Assembly: GCF_014204815.1 (NCBI RefSeq)
Contig: NZ_JACHMC010000001.1
Coordinates: 1,612,001 to 1,676,000, forward strand
Reading direction: 5' to 3'
DNA: 64,000 bases
Source: Micrococcus flavus
Lineage (GTDB): Bacteria > Actinomycetota > Actinomycetes > Actinomycetales > Micrococcaceae
The position numbers and the translations under genes were made by a program. Positions 49,023-56,956 of this stretch are shown one piece after another. Position 1 is the first letter of the stretch. Each line of letters begins with the position of its first letter. Below the pieces are notes generated by a model that was given only the letters and a program-made list of their open reading frames with translations, made no database searches and was not told the DNA's origin.

Positions 49023-50164
49023 GCGCTCCGGCGCCGGGCCACCTGCTCCGCGAGGTCCAGCAGCGCGGCGGCCGAGGCGTCCCACGTGAACCGCGCGGCC
49101 TGGGCCACGGAGGCCCGCGAGGCCGCGGAGAAGACGTCCGGGTCCTCCAGCTCCCGGACGTGCCGTGCGAGGGCGGCGCCGCGGTCGCCCTGCAGGGGGA
49201 CGCCACGCCATGCGGCGGTGCCGGCGCCGGCCACCTCGCAGAACACGGGCAGCTCGGAGCACACGACCGGGGTGCCGTGCGCCTGGGCCTCCGCCACGGG
49301 GAGGCCGAACCCCTCAGCCCGGGACAGGGTCACGGACGCGGTGGCGCGGCGCAGCAGCCGGACGTACTCCGCCTCCTCGACTCCGTCGTGGAAGACCACC
49401 TCCGCCCCGTGCGCGCCGCGCCGGCCACGGGCGGCGGTCAGGTGCGCCTCGAGGGCGCGACGCCGCTCGTCGTCGACCCGCGAGAGCAGGTGCAGCGTGT
49501 AGCCGGGCAGGAGAGGGGCGGCATCGAGCACGGACTCGACGTCCTTGTAGGGCATGAACGAGCCCATGTAGAGGATCTCCCGGGCCGGAGGCTGGAGCGG
49601 GTCGCGCGGTGCGGCCACCGGCTGCGGGGCGTTCGGCACCACCCGGACGGGGCGCCGAGTCAGGCGGTGCCGGGCGATCAGGTCCGCTGTGGTCTGCGAG
49701 ACGGTGGCGACGGCGTCGGCGCGGTCCAGGAGCAGCCGCTGCGGCGTGTACGCCAGGTGGTACGCCCGCCACAGCCAGCGCAGCGGCTCGGGGAGGTCCC
49801 CGGGCGGGGTGGGGTGCTCGTGGTAGATGAGGTCGTGCAGCGTGAGGATGAGTCCGTGGCATCGGCCCCACGAGCCCATGGTCTGCAGGGGCGAGAACAC
49901 CACGTCCGGGTCGATCCGGCGGATCTGCCGCGCCACCCACGGCTCGCGGGCGGAGGTCGGCGAGGAGATCCGGTGCCAGGGGACGCCGGCCGGCAGCAGC
50001 CGCAGCTGGCGCTCGTCCGAGATCAGCATCTCCACGCGCACGCGGCCCGGGTCCGCGGTGCGGTGGACGGCCTCGACCAGGCTGGCGCCGTAGCGGGAGA
50101 TGCCGTCGTGGACGTCCACGCGGGTGTAGCGGGCGTCCATGAGCAGCAGCAGGGGGCGGGTCAC
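49019..50164 (-). CDS. Glycosyltransferase family 4
   Basis: 381 residues with the GT-B fold. The C-terminal donor-binding motif EGFGLPVAEAQAHGTPVVCSELPVFCEVAG and ILYMGSFMPYKDVESVLDAA are present. There is no membrane segment, so it acts at the inner face with a nucleotide-sugar donor; the acceptor is unknown. It overlaps the end of the M23 gene, with which it converges, by four bases. The GTG start follows a TAGCGT box by six bases. Confidence 0.85.
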   Translation of the reverse strand: MTRPLLLLMDARYTRVDVHDGISRYGASLVEAVHRTADPGRVRVEMLISDERQLRLLPAGVPWHRISSPTSAREPWVARQIRRIDPDVVFSPLQTMGSWGRCHGLILTLHDLIYHEHPTPPGDLPEPLRWLWRAYHLAYTPQRLLLDRADAVATVSQTTADLIARHRLTRRPVRVVPNAPQPVAAPRDPLQPPAREILYMGSFMPYKDVESVLDAAPLLPGYTLHLLSRVDDERRRALEAHLTAARGRRGAHGAEVVFHDGVEEAEYVRLLRRATASVTLSRAEGFGLPVAEAQAHGTPVVCSELPVFCEVAGAGTAAWRGVPLQGDRGAALARHVRELEDPDVFSAASRASVAQAARFTWDASAAALLDLAEQVARRRSA

Positions 50165-50170
50165 ACCCCC

Positions 50171-50176
50171 ACGCTA
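50171..50176 (-). promoter_or_regulatory. -10 box of the glycosyltransferase gene, leaderless start
   Basis: TAGCGT on the minus strand, six bases before the GTG at 50164. Confidence 0.4.
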
Positions 50177-50280
50177 ACGGCCGCGCACGCCGCCGACGGA
50201 GCGAATCCTCCGCAGCGGCGGCCCGGTCCGGCGCATGCCGGAGGGGGCGCGGTTCTGCGCTTCGACATGCGATTTCCTCC

Positions 50281-50351
50281 GAACGGCGACCGTTCACATT
50301 GCGTTTCGGTAACGATCCGGTACGGTAGGTCACGGTTCGGTCACGTGACCG
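50281..50351 (+). promoter_or_regulatory. Regulatory region of the LysM-NlpC/P60 gene
   Basis: Three signals lie in a row: the inverted repeat GAACGG-CGA-CCGTTC (50281-50295), a direct-repeat-like pair GTAACG (50309-50314) and GTACGG (50320-50325) spaced one helical turn apart, and the perfect 14-bp palindrome CGGTCACGTGACCG (50338-50351). The message would have a leader of about 140 bases before the TTG start. No riboswitch consensus was recognised. Confidence 0.45.
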
Positions 50352-50490
50352 AGACCACTCTTCCCTTCGCCGGACGTCTCCGTCGCCCGGTCAGCCCCGA
50401 TCACCTCTCGTCCCGGTGGGCCGGCATTCCGTCCCCGTGACCGCTCCCCGAGCGCCGCGTCCGCCCCCCCCCTCACCTCATGGAGCCACC

Positions 50491-51360
50491 TTGACCGAGC
50501 ACGCCCTCGCCCCCGCCCGTCGCGTCCGCACCTCCTCGGCCACCCTGGCCTTCGCCTTGGGCGCGAGCGCCCTCGCCACCGCCGGCGCCGCCACCGCCGT
50601 GGTCGCCCCCGCCGCCCAGGCCGCGGAGACCACCTACACGGTCCAGGCCGGTGACGGCTGGTGGATCATCAGCCAGCGCACGGGCGTGTCCACGTCCCAG
50701 CTGAGGCTCCTCAACGGCATGACGTCCAGCGACCTGCTCCACCCGGGCATGGTCCTGAAGACCTCGGGCGCCGTCTCCTCGACCACGACGTCGGGCACGT
50801 ACACGGTGCAGCCGGGTGACGGCTGGTGGATCATCAGCCAGCGCACCGGCACCTCGATGTCCACGCTGCAGCAGCGCAATGGCATGACGTCCTCCACCAT
50901 GCTGCACCCCGGCATGGTCCTGAAGACCACCGGCACCACCACGGCCCCCGCTCCGGCCCCGGACCCGGTCATCCGCCAGTCCTCCGGCAAGCAGGCCGCG
51001 ATCGACTTCGCGCTCGCCAAGGTCGCCGATCCGAACACCTACTACCTCTGGGGCGGCAACGGCCCGTACGGGTACGACTGCTCCGGGCTGACCAAGGCCG
51101 CCTTCGCGCAGGCGGGCATCACGATCCCGCGCACCTCGCACGACCAGTACATGGGCGCCCGCTCCTACCACTCGCTGTCCGACGCGCAGCCCGGTGACCT
51201 CGTGTTCTGGTCCAACCAGTCCACCGGCCGCATGTACCACGTGGCCATCTACCTCGGGAACGGCAAGATCGCCCACGCCCTGAACCCCACCGACGACCTC
51301 GTGGTCACGAGCATCGACATCATGACCTCCAACCGCATGGCGGTCGTCGGCCGCTACTGA
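50491..51360 (+). CDS. Secreted LysM-LysM-NlpC/P60 peptidoglycan hydrolase
   Basis: 289 residues from a TTG start with GGAG seven bases upstream. A signal peptide to about residue 45 (AAQA/AE) is followed by two LysM repeats, each containing GDGWWIISQRTG (about 48-92 and 101-145), and an NlpC/P60 domain (about 165-285). Catalytic Cys in GYDCSGLTKAAF and His in YHVAIYLGNG are present. It should cleave stem-peptide bonds in the cell wall during growth or division. The N-terminal ARRVR tail precedes the hydrophobic core. A strong terminator follows. Confidence 0.92.
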   Translation: MTEHALAPARRVRTSSATLAFALGASALATAGAATAVVAPAAQAAETTYTVQAGDGWWIISQRTGVSTSQLRLLNGMTSSDLLHPGMVLKTSGAVSSTTTSGTYTVQPGDGWWIISQRTGTSMSTLQQRNGMTSSTMLHPGMVLKTTGTTTAPAPAPDPVIRQSSGKQAAIDFALAKVADPNTYYLWGGNGPYGYDCSGLTKAAFAQAGITIPRTSHDQYMGARSYHSLSDAQPGDLVFWSNQSTGRMYHVAIYLGNGKIAHALNPTDDLVVTSIDIMTSNRMAVVGRY

Positions 51361-51378
51361 GCCGCCCACCGCGACGAT

Positions 51379-51416
51379 GTCGGCCCCCGCCCTGGACTGT
51401 CAGGGCGGGGGCCGAC
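51379..51416. terminator. 16-bp perfect hairpin terminator
   Basis: GTCGGCCCCCGCCCTG and its complement with a six-base loop. It ends the NlpC/P60 gene and, before the island inserted, would also have been the terminator of the tRNA gene reading toward it. Confidence 0.8.
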
Positions 51417-51427
51417 GTCGTGCCGGG

Positions 51428-51465
51428 GTAGGGCGTGCGGGGCTTGAACCCGCGACCCAGGGATT
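51428..51465. repeat. Left attachment repeat: copy of the tRNA 3' half
   Basis: 38 bases identical to 60529-60566. They cover the tRNA from the anticodon-loop 3' side through variable loop and T arm to the acceptor end, plus one extra base beyond the discriminator. Identity stops abruptly on both sides, the expected footprint of site-specific integration in a tRNA gene. Confidence 0.9.
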
Positions 51466-51623
51466 CAAGAGGCCTGGTGCGCGTCACCATCCGATGGTGT
51501 GCGTCAGCCGCACCAGCACGCCGATTCTGGGCCCTGCCCTGCCCTCTCCCCTGCCGTCATTTGCCGTCCCAACGCCTTGAAAGCGGTGGGTAAGCGGTGG
51601 GGATGTAGCGGGTCATGCAGTCG
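51466..51623. other. Island left end, candidate integrase/excisionase binding region
   Basis: 158 bases without a gene. It holds an inverted repeat CACCAT-CCG-ATGGTG (51485-51499) and a tandem pair AAGCGGTGGG (51581-51590 and 51592-51601), one helical turn apart. Such short repeats beside an attachment core resemble arm-type integrase sites, an inference only. Confidence 0.35.
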
Positions 51624-52298
51624 TCAGAGTTCCCACTCCCACTTGTTGCCGCTCATCGGCTCCTCGAGGAGCAGCACGCCCGACTCGGCGGGGACGTCCA
51701 GGAGGATGACCCCGCTGCTCTTCTCCCCCTCTCCGATGTCGGTCTTGAGCAGGTCCGCGATCGGGATGCAGCTGTAGGTGGCGAGCGTGGCGAGGTCACC
51801 GCTGAATGTCTCCCCGTCCTCGCCGATGAAGCGGAAGCGGCCACCGTTGAGGATCTCCCCGTCCACGTACTGATCGTCGGCGCCGGGGAACACCTCGAGC
51901 TCGGCCTCGAGAGCGACCAGCGAGCCGTTCTCGGGCGCGGTGGGGTCAGGCTCCGTGCAGGTGACCTCGGTAGAGATGTCGTTGATCGTGAACTCGATGA
52001 GGCTCTCACCGTCGGGGGTCGTCAGGCCTGCCATCTCTCCCGGCTGCTTCACGAGTGCACCTCGCGGGCTGATGGATCCCGTTGCGGCGCTAGCGGTGGT
52101 GGGCGACGCCGAGGCCGCGGAAGGCGCCGCCGGCTCTGCGGCTGGCGACATTGCCGCCCCCGGTGATGCCGTCACCGTCTGGGTAACCGTGACCGTGGGA
52201 GAAGATGTCCCACCGTCGGCGGCACAGCCGGTCAGGAGCGCGGCACCACTCCCGAAGAGGGTGAGTGCGAGGAGGGAGGGGGCTTCGAAGCGCGACAT
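51624..52298 (-). CDS. Island-encoded lipoprotein of unknown function
   Basis: 224 residues. The signal sequence has the lipobox LLTGC (Cys near residue 25), then a Ser/Thr/Ala/Pro spacer to about residue 75 and an acidic beta-rich domain with one Cys pair (TCTEPD and YSCIP). No family was recognised. A TAGGCT box lies six bases before the ATG. Lipoproteins on prophages sometimes block superinfection; nothing in this sequence proves that role. Confidence 0.75.
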   Translation of the reverse strand: MSRFEAPSLLALTLFGSGAALLTGCAADGGTSSPTVTVTQTVTASPGAAMSPAAEPAAPSAASASPTTASAATGSISPRGALVKQPGEMAGLTTPDGESLIEFTINDISTEVTCTEPDPTAPENGSLVALEAELEVFPGADDQYVDGEILNGGRFRFIGEDGETFSGDLATLATYSCIPIADLLKTDIGEGEKSSGVILLDVPAESGVLLLEEPMSGNKWEWEL

Positions 52299-52304
52299 GA
52301 GCCC

Positions 52305-52310
52305 AGCCTA
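52305..52310 (-). promoter_or_regulatory. -10 box of the island lipoprotein gene
   Basis: TAGGCT on the minus strand, six bases before the ATG at 52298. Confidence 0.45.
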
Positions 52311-52569
52311 GGTGGTGCACCAACTGGGTGAGCAGTGTGCCGGTCTACGCCGTGCCCACGCTCCCCGGCTGGCCTCGCGCTCTTCCGGTAGCGGTGGAAG
52401 TCCGGGCCGGCTCACCTCGGGACGACGTGCGTTATCGCGCGCAGAGACCTCCACGGGTGGAACATGGGCGCACCGTAGCGGTGAGGTGCGACACGTTACG
52501 CGGCGCCCGCTTCGCAGATGTTGCCCCGCGTCCCGGGGCCGCCCAGGGGCGTGTGCGACGATGGAACGC

Positions 52570-53025
52570 ATGCGTGAACAGATGTGGATCGTCGGCCACG
52601 GGTACGAGGGGCGCACGATCGCCCAGTACGTCGCCGACCTCTCCGCCTGGCGCGCGGACGTCGTCGTGGACGTCCGGCTCAACGCGATCTCCCGGAAGAA
52701 GGGCTTCTCCAAGACAGCTCTCCGGGCAGCGCTCACGGACGCCGGCATTCGCTACGAGCATCGCCCGGAGCTGGGCAACCCGAAGGACAACCGGGGCGGC
52801 TTCTGGGCCCCGGGCTCGGCCGACCACGCCCAGGCAGTGCATCGGTTCGGCGAGCTGCTCGGGGCGGACGCCGCACTGGAGGCTGTTCAGGAAGTGGCCG
52901 ACATGGCCAGATCCGAACGCGTCGTGTTGCTGTGCTTCGAGGCCTCTGAGCGGTGCTGCCATCGGCAGGTGGTGCTCGAGCGGGTGAAGGCGGTCGGCGC
53001 CGCGCGTGAGCTCGTGACCGCCTAG
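52570..53025 (+). CDS. DUF488-family protein
   Basis: 151 residues. The DUF488 signature is seen as IVGHGYEGRTIAQYVADL, DVVVDVRLNAISRKKGFSKTAL, YEHRPELGNP, and the C-terminal LLCFEASERCCHRQVV. The family is widespread near mobile elements, but its biochemical role is not established. The ATG at 52570 follows a GACGAT box by seven bases; an ATG at 52561 is also in frame. The stop codon TAG is part of the CTAG target into which the first insertion sequence jumped, so the protein is intact. Confidence 0.82.
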   Translation: MREQMWIVGHGYEGRTIAQYVADLSAWRADVVVDVRLNAISRKKGFSKTALRAALTDAGIRYEHRPELGNPKDNRGGFWAPGSADHAQAVHRFGELLGADAALEAVQEVADMARSERVVLLCFEASERCCHRQVVLERVKAVGAARELVTA

Positions 53026-54121
53026 GTGTGATGTCCAGGGACGTTGTTGCGTGAACAGCTGACAGGCGAAGGCCTCCTGTTGCGAGAGTGGAGTTGTCGA
53101 GAAACCGCTCACGCGAACAGAAGGCCTTCATGTCCCACGCTAACGCCGCCCTGACCCCTCGCGCCCGCCTACGCCTGGCCAAGCTCATCGTCGAGGAGCA
53201 CTGGCCGGTCGCCACCGCGGCCAAGATGTTCATGGTCTCCCCACCCACCGCACGCAAATGGGCCACACGCTTCCGGGCCGAGGGACCTGCAGGGATGGCA
53301 GACCGGTCCAGCCGGCCGTCCACGATGCCGACCAGAACACCGCCGGCGGTGGTGAAACAGATCGTGGCCGCCCGATGGCGCCGACGCCTCGGGCCGGCAC
53401 AGATCGCCGGAGAACTCAGGATGCCGGCCTCCACCGTCCATGCCGTGCTCGTGCGCTGCCGAATCAACCGCCTCGCCCGTCTGGACCGGGTCACCGGCGA
53501 GCCGATCCGCCGCTACGAGCACCCCCACCCCGGCTCGCTGATCCACGTCGACGTCACCAAGTTCGGGCGCATCCCCGACGGGGGCGGACACCGATTCGTC
53601 GGGCGCCGGCAGGGCCTGAAGCACCGCGCGGCGACCTCGGACCGCGAAGGAACCCGTGATGCCCGATACCAGCCCCGGCTCGGGGTGGGCTTTCTGCACA
53701 CCGTGATCGATGATCACTCCCGCTTCGCCTATGTGGAGATGCACTCCGATGAACGCAGCCAGACGGCCATCGCGGTGTTGCGCCGCGCGGTCGCCCACTT
53801 CGCGCGCCTGGGCGTGGAGGTGGAGCGGGTGCTGACGGACAACGGCTCGGCCTACCGCTCGCATGCCTGGCGTGATGCCTGCACCGAGCTCGGGATCAAG
53901 CCCAAGCGGACTCGGCCCTACCGGCCGCAGACGAACGGGAAGATTGAGCGGTTCCATCGCACGCTCGCTGACGGGTGGGCCTACGCCCGGTTCTACAGCT
54001 CAGAGACGCAGCGCAGGGCCGCGTTGCCTGGATGGCTGCACTTCTACAATCATCATCGCGTCCACTCCGCGATCGGCGCCGCGCCTGTCACCAGGCTCAA
54101 TAACCTCCCTGGACATCACAC
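53026..54121 (+). mobile_element. IS481-family insertion sequence, copy A
   Basis: 1096 bp. Terminal inverted repeats start GTGTGATGTCCAGGGACGTTG at the left and end with the complement (...CCCTGGACATCACAC) at the right. It is flanked by CTAG at 53022-53025 and 54122-54125, the IS481-type target duplication. The right CTAG is shared with copy B. Confidence 0.88.
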
Positions 54122-54125
54122 CTAG
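53130..54125 (+). CDS. IS481-family transposase, copy A
   Basis: 331 residues. An N-terminal helix-turn-helix (HWPVATAAKMFMVSPPTARKWATRF) is followed by a DDE integrase core: Asp in LIHVDVTKFG, the HTVIDDHSR block, Asp in LTDNGSAY, and Glu in TNGKIERFHRTL. The frame is intact. The stop TAG is supplied by the duplicated CTAG target beyond the right inverted repeat, so the element itself has no stop codon. Confidence 0.92.
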   Translation: MSHANAALTPRARLRLAKLIVEEHWPVATAAKMFMVSPPTARKWATRFRAEGPAGMADRSSRPSTMPTRTPPAVVKQIVAARWRRRLGPAQIAGELRMPASTVHAVLVRCRINRLARLDRVTGEPIRRYEHPHPGSLIHVDVTKFGRIPDGGGHRFVGRRQGLKHRAATSDREGTRDARYQPRLGVGFLHTVIDDHSRFAYVEMHSDERSQTAIAVLRRAVAHFARLGVEVERVLTDNGSAYRSHAWRDACTELGIKPKRTRPYRPQTNGKIERFHRTLADGWAYARFYSSETQRRAALPGWLHFYNHHRVHSAIGAAPVTRLNNLPGHHT

Positions 54126-55216
54126 GTGTACCCGGTCAGGACGTTGGTGGCACGAGGGAGCTTGAACAAAGGAGAACCTCCGGGTGGGATGTGGCTTGTC
54201 TAAGGCCCACATCACAAACCCAGAGGTTCTCATGTCCCACGGTAGCGCCCGCCTAACCGTTCACGGTCGTCGACTCATCGTCCAACGCCACCAAGCCGGA
54301 TGAACTCAAGCCCACATCGCCGCCGCGATGGGGGTCTCACGAAAATGCGTGAAGACCTGGATCGACCGGTACGCGTGCGAGGGCGATGCAGGCCTGGCCA
54401 CGCGTTCCTCCCGCCCCCACACCAGCCCCACGAGAACTTCTACAGCCACGGAGCAGGCGGTGCTCACCGCTCGCGCCGAGCACCGGTACGGGCAGGACCG
54501 TCTTGCCCCGCTCACCGGGGTTCCAGCACGCACGATCGGCAGGATCCTGCATCGTCATCACGTGCCCCGCCTGGCCGCATGCGACCCGATCACCGGGGAG
54601 GTGATCCGTTCTTCGAAGACGACCACGCGCCGGTACGAACGAGACCGGCCCGGGGAGCTGGTCCACGTGGACGTGAAGAAGCTGGGCAAGATCCCCGAGG
54701 GCGGGGGCTGGAGAGCACGAGGACGCGCGGCGACCGAGGCTGAGAAAGGCCGGCGCCCCAAGATCGGATACGACTACGTGCACGCGATGGTCGATGACCA
54801 TTCCCGCCTGGCCTACGCCGAGGTCCTGGCCGACGAGACCGGGCAGACGTGCGCGGGATTCCTGCAGCGGGCCGCGGCGTACTTCGCCTCTCGGGGGATC
54901 ACGAGGATCGAGCGTGTCATCACGGACAACGCGTTCGCGTATCGCCATAGTGCAGCGTTCCGGGCCGCGGTGGCCGGGCTCAGGGCCAAGCAGAAGTTCA
55001 TCCGCCCGCACTGCCCGTGGCAGAACGGCAAGATCGAGCGGTTCAACCGGACGCTGGCGATCGAGTGGGCCTACCGGCAGGTGTTCACCTCCAGTGCTCG
55101 CCGACAGGACGCGCTTGCCCCGTGGTTGGAGTACTACAACACTGAGCGGGGTCACGCCGCGCTCGGAGGACACCCGCCCATGAACCGGGTGCCACCAACC
55201 TCATGACCGGGTACAC
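54126..55216 (+). mobile_element. IS481-family insertion sequence, copy B
   Basis: 1091 bp, ends GTGTACCCGGTCAGGACG...GACCGGGTACAC. CTAG lies on both sides (54122-54125 and 55217-55220). The sequence differs clearly from copy A, so this is a second IS type that entered the same target, in the same orientation. Confidence 0.88.
54232..55206 (+). pseudogene. IS481-family transposase, copy B, interrupted by an in-frame TGA
   Basis: Frame from ATG 54232 to the TGA at 55204-55206, 324 sense codons plus one internal stop. The internal TGA at 54301-54303 is codon 24; reading continues in frame into VSRKCVKTWIDRY and the full DDE core (LVHVDVKKLG, AMVDDHSR, ITDNAFAY, NGKIERFNRTL). Aligned with copy A, the TGA falls exactly on a Trp (HW-PVATAAKMFMVS against AG-stop-TQAHIAAAMGVS), so a TGG to TGA change is the simple explanation. 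Internal initiation at the ATG 54328 would lack the first part of the DNA-binding domain. Confidence 0.8.
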
Positions 55217-55219
55217 CTA

Positions 55220-56160
55220 GGGCGTGTCTGAGAATGAATCCAGGGGCCGGATGACACCCTGGAGGACGTGTCTCGTTTCCAGATGCTCTCCGATGCCCAG
55301 TGGGAGCTGATCGCCCCGATGCTCCCAGCCAGGACGGGCCGACAGGGGCGGCCGTTCGCCGATGCCCGCACGATGGTCGAGGCGATCATCTACCGGTACA
55401 GGTGCTTCGATCCCCTGGCGGGATCTGCCCGAGGTCTACGGGCCCTGGCAGACCGTGTGGACCTGGCATCGGCGCTTGGCCGAAAAAGGCACATGGGACA
55501 CGGTGCTGGCCACGCTGACCGCCGCAGCTGACGCCGAAGGCCTGATCGATTGGTCGGTCTCGGTGGACTCCACGATCGCCCGCGCCCACCAGCACGCGAC
55601 GAACATCACCCGCCACACAGGGGGATGGATCGAACTACAAGAATCCGCGTGAGGAGCCGGCCGATCACGGCATCGGGCGCTCCCGTGGCGGGCTGAGCAC
55701 GAAGATCCATCAGCTCGTCGATGGGACCGGGCGGCCGCTGGTCAGCCTGATCACCCCCGGCCAGGCAGGGGACTCCCCGATGCTGCTTCCTCTTCTGGAG
55801 CAGCTGCGCGTGGCCCGGCCGGCAGGCCGGCCCCGGACCCGCCCCGAGGCGGTGCTGGGCGACAAGGCCTACTCCTCCCGGGCGATCCGCACCCACCTAC
55901 GTGCCCGCGACATCAAGGCGGTCATCCCCGAACCGGCCGACCAGCAGGGCCACCGCAGACGCCGCGGCACCCGCGGCGGCCGACCCGTCGGCCTCGACGC
56001 GGACGCCTACCAGGGGCGCAATGTAATCGAGCGCCAGTACGCGCACCTGAAGCAGTGGCGGGGTCTGGCGACCCGGTACGACAAGTACGCGATCGTCTAC
56101 CGGGCTGCCGTGATCCTGAACGCGGTGATCGCGTGGTCCAAACTATTGTCAGACACGCCC
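55220..56160 (+). mobile_element. IS5-family (IS427-group-like) insertion sequence
   Basis: 941 bp with inverted ends GGGCGTGTCTGAGAAT and ATTGTCAGACACGCCC (one mismatch). A TA dinucleotide lies on each side (55218-55219, 56161-56162), which is the expected target duplication. The target is again the centre of CTAG, at the right edge of IS copy B. Confidence 0.85.
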
Positions 56161-56163
56161 TAG
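55268..56163 (+). pseudogene. IS5-family transposase, two frame changes
   Basis: The first frame runs MSRFQMLSDAQWELIAPMLPARTG to IIYRYRC. From about 55405 the family sequence continues in the next frame (IPWRDLPEVYGPWQTVWTWHRRLAEKG, then VDSTIARAHQHATNITRHTGG). From about 55630 it continues in the third (NYKNPREEPADHGIGRSRGGLSTKIH, LGDKAYSSRAIR, RNVIERQYAHLKQWRGLATRYDKYA). The second change is where IS427-type elements normally use programmed frameshifting between orfA and orfB. The first looks like a one-base insertion (TGCTTCG) that disrupts the gene. Confidence 0.75.
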
Positions 56164-56482
56164 TACTAGTTCCAGTACCGAGACTGATCCGGGTACCGGC
56201 CCCCCATCGGCAGCGTGTGCATCCTGTGACACCCCCGCCCCACACAGGCGCCCACCGGCGCCGCGAACGGCCCGCAGGCGGCCACGCAACCCCTCCATCC
56301 CCAGCCGGCCCCGACGGGCGGCGGGCCAGGGGGCGGGGCGGCAGCTCCCAGCTCCACACCCCCACGCGCCATAACTCACGCCACGCGTGATGCCATCCCT
56401 ACGCCACACCCGCAGTCATATTCTTGATTTGCCACAGCATATCTTGGACAGATAAACAGAGATGCACATACCATTCATGCAT
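56164..56482. other. Gene-free spacer between the IS array and the low-GC patch
   Basis: About 320 bases. It begins with TACTAG next to the IS end and a small GTAC...GTAC inverted repeat, continues GC-rich to about 56410, then turns abruptly AT-richer. No gene or clear promoter is seen. Confidence 0.4.
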
Positions 56483-56956
56483 TCACCTGAATAATGGGCA
56501 CGCCTCACTTTTAAAAGTGCTTTCGTCAGAATTCTTCGGCACCGTAAAACACGCATTTGCCTTGTATGGTCGATCGTCAATCACGTCATTGTCATATTCG
56601 GCATGGATTCGAATACTTATACTATCTTCACCTACATCAACTACTTCCCAGGAGTAACCTGGATCAAATTCGAATGAGGCCCAATCGCCAATACTGAGCT
56701 TCTTTACCGAATGGTCGCCACTATCATCGTGAAGCTGGGCCACCAACCTGGGCATCAATTGACCCTCCGAATATGCTGCTACACGCTTGTCGTAATCAGT
56801 TTTGTGAAAATATTTGCAATATACAAATCCTAAGACCACGGCGCAGATTACTGCAACGCTATAAGCGACTGGCCTGTAAATAGGCTTTCTCTGCCCACCT
56901 AGACTAGTTTTCACGACCGGGTCAGAATGATTCTCCAGAGCCTGGAACCTTGGCAC
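56483..56956 (-). CDS. Low-GC hypothetical membrane-anchored protein
   Basis: 157 residues. A short basic N-terminus is followed by one transmembrane helix at about 30-48 (VAYSVAVICAVVLGFVY) and an outer domain of about 105 residues with an acidic, beta-rich pattern and two Cys near the end (NACFTV, EACPLF). No family was recognised. Base composition is clearly lower in GC than anywhere else in the window. The start lies 35 bases inside the end of the upstream M15-like fragment. Confidence 0.65.
   Translation of the reverse strand: MPRFQALENHSDPVVKTSLGGQRKPIYRPVAYSVAVICAVVLGFVYCKYFHKTDYDKRVAAYSEGQLMPRLVAQLHDDSGDHSVKKLSIGDWASFEFDPGYSWEVVDVGEDSISIRIHAEYDNDVIDDRPYKANACFTVPKNSDESTFKSEACPLFR

Noticed and set aside
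50300-50490. Possible c-di-AMP (ydaO-type) riboswitch before the NlpC/P60 gene
   Set aside because: Such genes often have one in actinobacteria, but the conserved core segments are not visible here.
51430-51500. A second tRNA gene at the left island end
   Set aside because: Only the 3' half matches. The 5' acceptor, D arm and anticodon stem partner are missing, so it is an attachment scar and not a tRNA.
52308-52748. Minus-strand frame overlapping the DUF488 gene
   Set aside because: It is antisense to a recognised protein and has no family match, ribosome site or sensible composition.
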